Assembly: GCA_027576995.1 (NCBI GenBank)
Contig: JANBQC010000020.1
Span: 1-64,000, forward strand
Origin: Dimargaris cristalligena
Taxonomy: Eukaryota; Kickxellomycota; Dimargaritomycetes; Dimargaritales; Dimargaritaceae
Direction of reading: 5' to 3'
Length of the DNA: 64,000 nt
The position numbers and the translations under genes are program-made. Every line of letters starts with the position of its first letter. The stretch's first letter is position 1. Under the pieces are notes generated by a model. It searched no databases. It was not told the origin of the DNA and saw only the letters and a list, made by a program, of their open reading frames with translations. Below, in pieces: positions 1 through 11,135 of this stretch.

Positions 1-192
1 GGGCTTCCATGGGAATTGGAAGGCACTAAGATCACCTACAAGTGATTAGTGCGAACTCCGGGGGGCCTGGCCGGTTAAGGGCTATCAATGATGTTCGGCC
101 TGGTTAGGGCCGGGGGGTACAATATGGTGCTATACGGCCTGATATGATGGTGGTCATATCGGTTGGATTAGGACGGATTAGGAGGGGCGACA
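1..192 (+). repeat. Solo-LTR-like element, 3' part, cut by window edge
   Basis: The last ~190 bases of the same dispersed element found at 1292, 2488 and 58328. The shared end runs from a 'gtgctat.cggcct' block through a 'ggattaggacggattaggagg' type block to a terminal CGACA at 188-192. Unlike the other copies it keeps many CpG dinucleotides, so it may be younger or less decayed. The 5' end lies outside the window, so no target duplication can be tested. Confidence 0.5.
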
Positions 193-1291
193 TCGGCCAT
201 TGGTATAGTTTATTAAATAAATAGGCATCATAGTATAAAAAGGGTGCTATATCCCAATACACGCAGTTTCTTATATATACAAATATAGTGGAAACAATAA
301 TACAAGAAATAAGCTAAATTTAACCTAAACTTTAGCAGATACCCCCCTAGTTTTTGATCAACTGAGGACTGGGTTGTTGGTCTGAACCCGGCCAGTTTTG
401 ATAAGCTTATAACGGAGGTCAAAGACAGGGTAATCCCTTAGAATATAAGAGGGATACCCAACACCACACTGCTGGGGCTAGCTGCATTGTATTTCTTCCT
501 GCACTATAGCAAGGAGAGATCTTGGTATGGCCATTAACTAACAGAGTGAGAAAAGGGGGTGGGGGAGAGGGGGGTGGGGGGAGAAGGCGGAAAGACAAGG
601 GGAGAAAAAGAGAGTGACTAGGGAATGGTGGTGATGGAAATGGCGCCCAGCTTATGAAACCAATGTTTGGATGTTATGGAGCAAATGTGCCTGGCTATTT
701 ATAGTGATATCTACTGGCGAATTTATTAATCAGATACTACATCAGTACCTAATTACCACTTCAATGTGGACTGCAATTGGGAGTCTATTTTAATACCTTA
801 ATGGGTCAACAATGTCTTCATTGATAATGTATATTAGGATTTGGCCAAGGAATGGTTACCATACTCTGATGTTCCCTTAGTTGCCTTATTTGAATGACTT
901 CATGAGCATGTGCAATTAATGAATCTTTATTGTAATAGTTATTGGAATATGGCTGGGTACAATTAATTGATGTTATGGCCTAAGGTACTACCTACAGCAC
1001 CTAATCCTGGGGTAGGGTTATGGCCAATGATTTTAACTGGAGGCTTCTACAAAACATGGTTTTTATGGCAATAATGCAGAAAGGTTCCTTGGATATTTGA
1101 GACTGTTTTCACTCAAAGATGATCTGACTAGCCATGATGGCTGGACTCTTCATTATTACCTGCTGGATGCCTCATTTGGAGAGATGAATCTTCCTGTCAG
1201 GAATTGTAATGCACTACCAATGGCTTCAAAAAAACCCAACAAAGCCTGTTTAACCACTGTTTAGGAGATCACAAATAAGTATTAGCATAGT
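193..1291. other. Intergenic, no gene seen
   Basis: An AT-rich spacer between two LTR-like elements with a purine-rich patch at about 540-615 (runs of G and GA). No open frame with protein-like composition and no RNA gene was recognised. Confidence 0.5.
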
Positions 1292-1874
1292 TGTCACCCA
1301 GGTTAACCACTCTTAGTCCATCAAGAGTCCCAAGGATAGGCTTCTAATGGTAGGTGGGGCTTAGACTTAGCTAAGTGGGCTACTAACATCAGGTATAGGC
1401 ACAGTACTAACTAATAAAGGATAAGTGTAGGTAAATGCAAGGGACATGTAGTGGGTACACTTACTAGTCAGTACAAGGGGGATGAGTGTATATAGAGTTT
1501 ATGGAGGTAAACCAGGGGGTAAATAATAAGCTAAGGAATCAAACCAGTCCTAGTGGGGCCTAGTTATATATGTGGGGACAGCTCCAGAGGGAGATCCTAA
1601 GGTAAATGCTACTAAAACTAAGGTATAGGTAGATAAAGAATCCAACCAGACAGCTTTGTATCTGGAAGACTCTCATAGGAACTGGAAGAGTCTTGGATCA
1701 GTAGGTTGAGTATTTTGGTACAAAGTATTGGGGTTGGGAAGGAGAAGGGTTATATAATAGATGATGACCCCATAGTACCAGGGGTGACTATGGGAGGGTT
1801 AATATGCCACTATAAGGCCTAATAAGGATGGATAATCTTTAAGTCCAGATTAAGTTGGATTAGGAGGGCCAACA
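1292..1874 (+). repeat. Solo-LTR-like element, copy A (583 bp)
   Basis: Begins TGTCAC and ends CCAACA, the TG...CA outline of an LTR. It aligns over its full 583 bp with the copy at 2488-3070, which has the same length, and with 58328-58920. It is flanked by ATAGT (1287-1291) and GTAGT (1875-1879), an imperfect 5-bp target duplication. Differences from the sister copies are mostly transitions. It carries no coding region. The orientation is the one in which TGT leads; the true transcriptional direction is unknown. Confidence 0.7.
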
Positions 1875-2487
1875 GTAGTCACTGCCAAATGCTGTGCCCC
1901 TAATAGGAAGAGAAACAATTTCTGACCTTCAGTGATGGATTCAAACAATATATCCACTTGGAAATACCAAAACTATTATAATAAAATTAGTTTAGGTTGT
2001 GTGAACTAAGTTACTCACAGTTTTTTCTTTTGGCACCAACAAACATTAGGTGGAATAATTAGCCTGATTTTTCTATAATCCAGTTAATAGATATGCTATG
2101 ATTTTATAAATTCAATAGCAGGCAGGTATCCTGGAGAGTAATCTTTATATCATGGTAGTTGTAATGGCAATGTTTTGAGGGGCTCTGCTGGAAAGTCCCT
2201 GGGAGGGTTAGTAAAGGGAGTAATCTCCAGTTTACTATCTCCAGATGGTTCACCTTTCTTAACCAAGTGATGCAGAGGGCTGGGCTTGATTGGTTTCAAG
2301 GGGGTTGAGACTAAGGTGGCTTTGGGAAAATCATCTCTAAGTTCTCTTTCATCTATTACATTATATGACATTGCCTTGCATGCCATTGCATCATCAGTTG
2401 ATAAGAAAAATATTATAAAATACTCAGTACTCAGAGATACCAAAACTTCAAACTAAAAGAATAAAGAAATAAAACAAATAAGAATGG
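1875..2487. other. Spacer between two LTR-like copies
   Basis: This 613-bp spacer holds an open minus-strand frame (2150-2443, 97 codons) with a fairly protein-like, Lys/Pro-rich composition, but no family is recognisable and no promoter or splice structure supports it. It could be a remnant of a transposon reading frame or chance. Because each flanking copy has its own target duplication, the spacer is probably not the interior of one retroelement. Confidence 0.4.
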
Positions 2488-3070
2488 TGTCACCTAGGTT
2501 AACTACTCTTAGTCCATTAAGAGTCCTAAGGATAGGCTTCTAACAGCAGATGGGGCTTGGGCTCAGCTAAGCAGGTCCTAGCATTAGGTTAGGACATGGT
2601 ACTAACTAATAAAGGCTACTAGATGCAGGTATATGCAAGGGACATGCAGTGAGCACACTTACTAGTCAATATAAGGGAGGTAAGTATATATATGGTTTAT
2701 TGGGATAAACTAGGGGGTAAGAAATAAGCTAAGGAATTGAACTGGTCCCAGTGGAGCCTGGTTATATATAGGTAGGGATGACTACAGAGGGAAGTCCCCA
2801 GAGAAGGATACTACTAAGACTAGGGTAAGATAAATAGGCCAACTGGACAGCTGTGAGGACTTGGAAGACTCTGATGGTAACCGGAAGAGTCTTTGGATCA
2901 GCACTTGAGTAATTAGTGTGAAACAAGGAGTCCAGAAGGGGAACAGTTATATGTTATAGGGTGATCCCATAGTACTGGGGGTGACTATGGGAAGGTTAAT
3001 ATAGTGCTATAAGGCCTAATGGAGATGGACAGCATTGTGTCCAGATTAAGTCAGATTAGAAGGTCTGATA
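2488..3070 (+). repeat. Solo-LTR-like element, copy B (583 bp, perfect 5-bp TSD)
   Basis: Begins TGTCAC and ends TGATA, and is flanked on both sides by the identical pentamer AATGG (2483-2487 and 3071-3075). This is the signature of insertion by an LTR retrotransposon integrase followed by LTR-LTR recombination. It aligns end to end with the copy at 1292-1874. The final TGATA versus CGACA in the copy at 1-192 fits C-to-T decay of a terminal CA. No reading frame is present. Confidence 0.8.
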
Positions 3071-6000
3071 AATGGTGAGAATAATAGTAAAAATAAAACT
3101 GTATAAAGGAAATCATTGGGTCATCTGGTGAAGTTAGAATAGATGTTTATTCTGAGCAATAGAGGCTTATATTAAAAATAACTTATTATCATTAATAGAT
3201 GCTGTCAACATTTTGTTATTTATTGGCAATGCTTATTTCACACAATAGACAAGTCCATGGTCTATAATAACTGAAAAGTCATCATGCACATGTGTAAAGA
3301 GCACGGCAGAGACAAATTTTGACAGGAAAAATATAATAATAAAATAGGGCCAGATGATAAGAAGAAATAAAAGAAGGAGAAAGGTAGAGAAAAAAATTTT
3401 GCATGAAAATTTTTCCTTTCTACTTTGGGGAAAGATATATTTTTATGGAAAAAAAATTCTTTCCCCTCTATTAATATAATGAGTTTTTAAAACAAATTAC
3501 AAAATCACTTATCTTAAAATTAACTTATCCCTTCAACTAAGAGGACACTGATAGGGTATATATAATAAATTAACTGAACTGAATAGCTATAACTAAAGAT
3601 AATAACTGTGATAGTTATAGGTTATAAAAACCTGTAATAGGGAAAAACTGACCTAATGGCTAAACTACAGTCATAGGTATAGAAAATATGGAAGTAAAAT
3701 AATAAGAGGTTAGAAGGTTGGAAGATACAGTCTTCCTAGACTTCCTTTATATCAGATATTAATATAACTAAAAATAATTTGTGCTATGTAGTTATATGGT
3801 ACAATTCCAAGAAGAAATCCACTGGAGACTGATTATTCCCAAGCCACACTCATAAAAGGATTATCAATAGTATAAAAGTATTGATATAAAGTGGTCAATT
3901 GTCATGGGTTAAAATCACCATTGACTTTAACAGCCTATAAATTTGTCAATAATATACAGAGATATAAATATATTAATTAATTGGAAAGCTGAAGGAAAGG
4001 AGAATCAGTTCATATAAAGAAATAAAATGGCACTTCCAGCTCTGGGCTGCTCCCATAGAATCAACTCGTCAATCATCTGGGGACCTTGAATCTGTCCAAA
4101 GTATGACTACTTCTTGGATTAGCAACTAGTGCCAATGCTTACATGGCCTTGGCCCAGCTACCCACAGCAGCACAGTAGTCACCTTGATTCTTCAGAATAA
4201 CCCTACTACTTTTAAATCACTGGTACACATGGGTGGATTTCATAAGCAGGGTAAAAGCTACCCTTATTTGTTGTGTTATGGTTTTGCCATCTGTCTGGAC
4301 AGTGTAGTGCTTACAAGAATGATGGCTGGTAACAGATAGGTATTTGCCTGATAATAGCACACATCTAAAGGTGGAGGAATGTATGATGAAGATACTATAA
4401 CCAGCTTAGAACAATTATGTCAAGATTTCCAGGATAGTTCGTTTAGTGTCTTTAATCTGGAAAGGAATCACAGGCCGCTATAGTGGTATATTTTTATTAC
4501 AATTATCATATAGATGAATTTCAACCCAACGACATAGAGTTCTAAATGGCATGTGTATGATTAACTGGGTGGAATATACGTACTACAATAAGTGACCCCT
4601 GTCCTATCTATCGGATTTATTGTTATTTAGCCTGATTGGCCCTCTCCCATATCAATATTAACTGAAGCCTGAGTGTAGGACTCTAACCGGGAGCGAGTAT
4701 GAAATTGAGGAATCCCGATTAGATAATGATCATAAGCCAAGGGACAATGAGGTATAACCTAGGGGGGTATTTCTACGAAGGAGTGGTACCGGGAGTGACA
4801 CCTAAGAATAGTATTGACAGCACCAGAAAGTAGCCGCTGATACCCGGGGGACTCTAATGAAAACTAAACGGGTTTCGAATCAACTGTGAGGGTCGGCCAG
4901 GTAGATTGATAAATGGTACGCATGGTGCATGGGGCTACGATAGGAAGGGGTGTATGGTATCATCATGCTTGGTTGGGGGGTGACCAAGGCAAGGCGTCTG
5001 GTTCTAATAGTGTGGACTATCCTACACCATGGGCTGCGGTAGTATTAACAGTCTAGTTAATGTCTTCCCCTGTTCAAGACCTGGAGGCTTCGCTGACAAA
5101 AGGAATCTTTTTCAAACCTCCACCAGTATTGCTACAATGGTTAGACACTCAAGGGCTGCACCCGAGTTTGTTGGAGAGGGACCCGCTCATCACGGGATGT
5201 TCATTCACCAGGATTATATCAACAGTGAGGGGGGTATATCATTATATCGGAAGGCATCTAAGCATGGGGTACGAAAAGGAGTGGATGGAACCAGCGGGTA
5301 TAAGATGTAAGTTTGAAGGGGAACTATAAGTAGACATCTATATGAGACTTGAGTAGCTGGGGGTATAAATGTGCGAAATATTGCTAGGGGGTTTTAAGTA
5401 CCTCAACGGACTATCCCAATAGGATACTGATTGTACTCGCCGGATGCTCAACGTAGTAGTCAGAACAGGGGATACCTGTAATACCCCTGGCTGTGGAGCA
5501 TCCTGGAAGTGCCTTTAGGAAATTGCCTATCATGCGGCGGTAATTCTATACACTTATAAAATATAGTTCCTCCTTTATTGTAGCTCTACAATGATTTTGT
5601 AAACAGGCAGTACCCCAAAAACCCGAAATACGCCTAATCCAGATCTCGGTGGTAGGCATTTTCTTGGCGCTTGAAATTAGCGACTTAACAAAAAATGGGT
5701 AATTTAAAAATCACAATGGAGAAGCTGGGTGGTTTAGATGGCTTGTAAAGGGAAGGAATAGAGAGTCAGGGGATACGGCTTCAGCAGATTGGCAGCAGTG
5801 ACAGTCGCTGTATTTAGCCACGCCCATGCCAATTAGCCCAGACTGATTGAAACGATTGACAAGATATTCAAACTCTACATCGTCGCCAACTTCCCTGTTG
5901 GGGACAGACTCGAATTGAAATAAAGGGATTGCATGTGGGTAGTTTGAAGGTACCAGTTAAGGCAGGCGTAAACCATTAAAGGCGCGTGGGTTTTATAGAA

Positions 6001-8580
6001 TGGGCTGCTCTGGGTGACTTCACTACTAGCTAGGTGACGGGTTCAGTGAAACCCTCGTTAGGAAACGCAGGATCTTGGTAGGTCAAACTGGCAACACTCC
6101 TTTGCTTTCACTAGTTTCGTCTTTCGGCAGCATAGTGCCGCCTCAAATAATACGTCAACAATCTCCGGGTGCCTTTATCCGCCACGGAGAAGTGCATAGG
6201 CATTTTAGCTTGCTTTTTTCCTTGGGTATTGTCGACCAGTATATATGACAACTGTATCTGCAATAGCGGATATTTTCGGTTAAAACTGGGACATGTTGCA
6301 TGGTGCTCTAGAGGGACGATCGCCTAATGCAATAATGCCCAACTGCTGATGAAATTTTTATAGCAATTTTTCCAGAACCCGATTGACTCTAAGTAAAGAG
6401 CTGCGTGTCTGAAATAAGCCCCACTCGCCTGGAATAAGAGCTAAACGTGGTATGAATGAGGAGGAAGTGGTGAGGGTTTTTGTTTTCGATTGGAAGGGCC
6501 CCTTACTCGGCAATCGGTAATTTGGCTATATATTGGGATTGGGCTTATCTAACGCGAGTGGTAAAGGCCCATTCTATTATAGACCTTCTCCCCCACCATA
6601 CAGTGCATCTATTCGATAGCCCTGCGGGTGGTTTACTCCTGGAATCGCACGGCGCCATGATTTTACTCAAGGGTTGGGGGGGAGGGCTGGGTTGGAATGG
6701 ATTGGATTGGACGGAGTGACTGGATACCCAAGCGGGAGACCGCTTAGGAGTCCTCCCATAATGATCCAGAAGTCGGCTATGGCGTCCTGGCTGCATCCCG
6801 GGCACAGTGGAGTATGAATTAGTGTTGGTCCATCATGCGCAACCACTGCAAGAGGGGACATTTCAGCCGACAATGGTTGATCTGGGAATAGAGGCTGTTT
6901 AAGAACTGGAAAATAGGACGGAGCTCCGTAGGCTACAAGAATATTTATAAGGCTGATTGAGGTGAGATAAAGAAGGCGAATGTAAGTCGACGCGTGTATT
7001 CGTTAAGCCTGAATGTGACGGTGGGAGGAATTAGGCAGAACCGGTGTGTCATGAGCAAGAAGGCCAGCTCGGCGGACTCCAATCGACTCTCAAAATGGAA
7101 TGCCGGTATACTAAACATCCGTTCCCAAGCCAGCATGGTTGCTAACAAAACGGCAGGGGTAAATTACCTTGGAGCGGTCGCATTATAGCTCGGTCTGTTG
7201 GTGCCTGGCAATCCTACGATATAGGCCCTGGTAGAATAGGCCCAATTTGAAACGAATCTTGTAGGATACTGCTTTTTTTTTGCAGGATTCTTTTACTGAG
7301 GAGGAAGACTATTGTACATCTCGGCAGTGTATGGAATGCTGTATGGTTGTTGATATCAGTAGCACAGGGGACCCCATAGGAACGTAGGACGAAGAACGGA
7401 GTCGGGGGATATATAAATGGCTCCGACAACCGCACCTGAAATAGAGCAGTTTGAAGCCACCATTACTCCCACCTGACCCCCAGTTGATCACGCGCTTTGC
7501 TCCCCATTCCTTCCCGCTTCGTTCATAGGATTTTTTAATGATTAAATCGCTCGTAGGCATATCTCTGGTTACATATTTATCTTCTTACGTATAATTTCCT
7601 CTTCTACCGTTACGCCTTGCCTATTTATACCCGCAGCTGGAACCCGCTTCCCGGCTGTCTGACGAATATATTATTACCCCTAGTCCCGACGTTCAATAAC
7701 CCTCCCATAATTCATTTTCGGTGGGTTTCCGTTAACTCGCCTATTGCGGATAGCGCTTCCCCTCGCATATCCCTTAGCTACAGAGTCCACGTATTGCATA
7801 CCGGAAAAACCCGGGCCGCGCCCAAGACAATACGCACGTAAATCGTGGAGAGCCTCATTACCAGACAAAGTCCTGGATATCGACATATCCGTTTTACCGC
7901 TGCTCGATTTTCCCCGTCCGCAGTCGGGCCGGAAAGAAAACTCTTCTATATCAATAATCTCGTGCGTCCTACCGTTTGGTAGTTGGCAATCATTTACACT
8001 TGTGGCCCCACCTGACAGCTGGTCCGTCAACGGCCGCCTATAACAAGAACGATAAACACACATACACACTATATTATATTATATATATTTATCGGTTGGG
8101 CTTATTTAGTTGCCTCGTGCCTCCTCCTCCTCCCCCCAATACCCTTTACACTGCGTAATCCCGGCTTTGAATCTGCCACCCCTTCTTTGTAAAATCCTGT
8201 TTCCCTGGCCCTGGACCCTGTGCTTTTTATTATATTCGGTGTGGTAATAGTACCTTCCTACTAGCCTACTTTGTATCTCCTCCCTTCTTTTCTCCCTCTC
8301 TCCGCCTCCCTCCCTCCCCCTTGTGCTTTTTTCCTGTTCCTGGGGTGATTTGCATTCCCCACTCTATACACTACAACACCTTCCGTAACTCCTCGCCAAT
8401 CTCCTCGACTTGGCTTAGGTATTTTTCCCATTCTATTACCCTGCCCCGCCTACGTTCGGTGCCAATTCCCCCCTCCAATTCGACGTATCCCGGTTGTTTT
8501 TATCCACTTTAGCTTTGGTGAAGAGCCTCTCGCCCGATTCCACTCCACCTCCCGATTAGCTAGTTCAACCGTCCGGCAAC
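3071..8580. other. Long gene-free stretch with a diverged repeat relative
   Basis: The first part (to ~4.5 kb) is very AT-rich with no frames. Around 4830-5010 there is similarity to the inner/3' part of the LTR-like family (listed separately). Two overlapping plus-strand frames at 5029-5329 (93 and 89 codons) have no recognisable family. From about 8.1 kb the plus strand becomes strongly pyrimidine-rich, forming the upstream and leader region of the CBS-PB1 gene that starts at 8581. No RNA gene was recognised. Confidence 0.5.
4830..5010 (+). repeat. Diverged relative of the LTR-like family
   Basis: A block here ('gactctaatg' at ~4850, then an ATCA..TGAG block, then a 'ggggggtgacc' block at ~4976) follows the same order as 'gactctgat', 'gatcagca..tgag' and 'gggggtgact' in the copies at 2488 and 58328. 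Identity is much lower than between the intact copies and the ends cannot be found, so this is a tentative call. Confidence 0.3.
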
Positions 8581-11135
8581 ATGATGTCCGCATCCCCCCG
8601 TAGTAGCATTCCCCGCCGTACGGTTAGTATGGCCTCGGGTAATACCGGCGAAACGGGCACCACCCTAAACAACCCTCCCAACAACGATAATGCCCGTAAA
8701 CGGCAGAACAAACGTGACGAGGTAAGTGCTTCTTCTCTGCTCTCCGAACTTCATACGCCACCTCCGAACTGGTCAGAGCCCCTTGCTTCATACTTGGGTC
8801 GTGTATGCCACCCCTAACTAGCCATTTCCTAGTAAATATTCACACATCGGAAAAGCCGGGTCGGGATTTCGCCAGGGTAATTCCACTCTAGTCGAATCCC
8901 TTGTCCACCCCCCCCCTCCTCGTCACATTCACTAATCCTCTTTTATGTAGTACCCCCCTACATTCTCTCCCTGCCCTCTCCCCCCCTTCGGAACAATGTG
9001 TTTATATGCAACCGTAGGCCATTCGCAAGAAGGCCGAGCAGGAACTCTCGCGCAAGATCTCCAGTCCCAAGAGCCGCAACCTGCAACGCACCAAGCGGGT
9101 GTCGGGCACCGTTTCTAGCCTCCAGCCCTCGCCGGCCCTGACGGTGCGCCAGAGCATGACGATCCAGGAGGCGGCCCAACTCATGGCGGCCAAGCGAGCT
9201 GACTCGGTGCTGGTGGTGGACAACGAAGAGCGCCTGGCGGGTATTTTCACGGCCAAGGATGTGGCCTTCCGGGTGGTGGCCGATGGCCTCGACGCCCGGG
9301 CCACCCTGGTATCGCAAATCATGACCAAGAGTCCCCTGTGCGTGACCACGGATACGAGTGCTACTGATGCGCTGAACACGATGGTGAGCCGGGGCTTCCG
9401 CCACCTACCCGTCTGCAATGACGAAGGGGACGTGGTGGGTCTGCTGGACGTCATCAAGTGCATGTACGAAGCACTCGAAAAGATGGAACGCGCTTACGGA
9501 TCGAGCCGCAAACTGTACGATGCCCTCGAAGGGGTCGAAAAGGAATGGGCGGTCCATCCGGCCCCGCTGTTGCAGTTCATTGATGTCATGCGTGAACGTA
9601 TGGCCTGTCCCGATCTCATGTCGGTACTGGGTGATTCCGACCCGATTGTCGTATCGCCCCGCACCAGTGTGCGCGAGGTAGCCCATATGATGCGCACCCG
9701 CCGGACCACGGCCTCACTGATTGTCGAGGATAACGAGCGACTGTCGGGTATTTTCACCAGCAAAGACATTGTGCTCCGCGTCATCGCCGCCGGTCTGGAC
9801 CCCTCCAACTGCAGCGTCATCCGCGTCATGACGCCCCATCCCGACACCGCCCTGCCCACCACCACCGTGCTGGATGCCCTCAAGCGCATGTACGAATACC
9901 ACTACCTGAATCTGCCGGTCGTGTCGGCCGATGGCGGTATCATCGGGCTGGTGGACGTATTGACCCTGTGCTACTCGACGTTGGAGCAAATGAAATCAAT
10001 TCAGGGGGCCGATGCCGAAGGTCCCATGTGGGGCCGGTTCTTCGGTGGGGCCGCCCCGGGCGCGGAAGGCGAGAATGAGTCCGTGTATTCGGATTCCATG
10101 ATCAATTCCGGACACCATCCCGGCTCGTCGTCCCTCTACCAGCCTACCACGTCCGACGTGTACCCGCACGACTCAGTATCCGTTGCTGAAGACATCGCCT
10201 CCGCGGTCAATTCCCGCATCGGCGGTGAATCCTACGTGGCCTCTACTACGGCCGGTCCCAGTCAGGGCGGGGCCCACTCGGTCGTCTACGAAGAGGGCCA
10301 GTACGTGTTCAAGTTCAAATCGCCGACGGGTAAAGTGCATCGGTTCACCTCTACCTATCAAGACCTACCCGAGCTCCAGTCCATCATTGTCCACAAACTG
10401 ACCCTCGACGGGCTGCCCGATGCCGAACAGAGTCTGCTCGAGGCGGGTCTTTGCTACATGGACGAAGAAAATGACTACGTGCTCATTTCGTCCGAGACGG
10501 ACCTGTTGGAGGCGGTCAAAATCGCCCGGGCCCACCAATGGCAACGTATTGTGCTGGCGCTGAACCCCGAGGTGGTGCCGACGGCTGCGGCAACCTCTTC
10601 GGTAGTTACCGGCGGCGGCGGTATCCCGGGCCCCGGGAGTGTGGCCGCAGGGTACCCGAGTTCCTCCCAGCTCGGGTCCCGGGCCCCTTCAGCAGCGGGT
10701 ATGACCGCCAGCATGACTGGTAGTTATTACCACGCCCATCCCCAAGCGTCGGCATACCAGTCGTACCCGCCGCCACCTCATTCGGTGGCGGATAGCGGCG
10801 CCCCGACCGGTAGTAGCCAAGTCGGCTACGGGGGCAGTAGTGGTTTCCTCTCGGCGCCCGGAGGAGGTCCCGAGTGGGATGAGGCCTCCGCGATAGCTGC
10901 TCAGCGATCGGTGGTACAAGGAGACGGTAGCGCCGCCCTGCACAGCCGTAAGGGAAGCACGACGGGGTCGACGGTCGGCGGTGATAACAACTCCCCCCAA
11001 ACGGCTAATTCGGATGATAATAAGCCCAAGTATCCCGGTGGCTTACCCGAGCCGTGGGTCATCCCGGCGGCCATTGCCGGGGGCTTCTTGGCCGCATTAG
11101 TGGGTGTTGTGATTATCCTTAAAGCCACCAAATAA
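8581..11135 (+). CDS. mug70: CBS-domain and PB1-domain protein, Mug70-like, tail-anchored
   Basis: A two-exon gene: 8581-8721 and 9018-11135, joined across a 296-nt intron with a GTAAGT donor and TAG acceptor in phase 0, giving 752 residues. The start ATG opens a basic N-terminus (RKRQNKRDE then AIRKKAEQEL across the join), which is typical of this fungal family. Four CBS motifs form two pairs at about 82-202 and 255-372; such Bateman modules usually bind adenine nucleotides. A PB1 domain follows at about 476-562, and low-complexity Ser/Gly/Pro linkers separate the parts. The last ~25 residues (728-752) are a hydrophobic helix ending in KATK, which predicts a C-terminal membrane anchor. Family members related to S. 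pombe Mug70 have an unclear role. A long pyrimidine-rich leader precedes the start. Domain calls are strong; function is inferred only as regulatory or scaffold. Confidence 0.9.

Noticed and set aside
1292..3070. One intact LTR retrotransposon formed by copies A and B
   Set aside because: The 613-bp gap is too short for gag-pol, and each copy carries its own (different) flanking pentamer, so they are separate solo elements.
7680..8069. Minus-strand frame of 129 codons upstream of the CBS-PB1 gene
   Set aside because: It overlaps plus-strand frames of similar quality in a CpG-rich leader/promoter region, with no family match or splice support.
9002..9889. Several minus-strand frames of 130-150 codons
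   Set aside because: They are antisense shadows of the GC-rich CBS-PB1 coding region.
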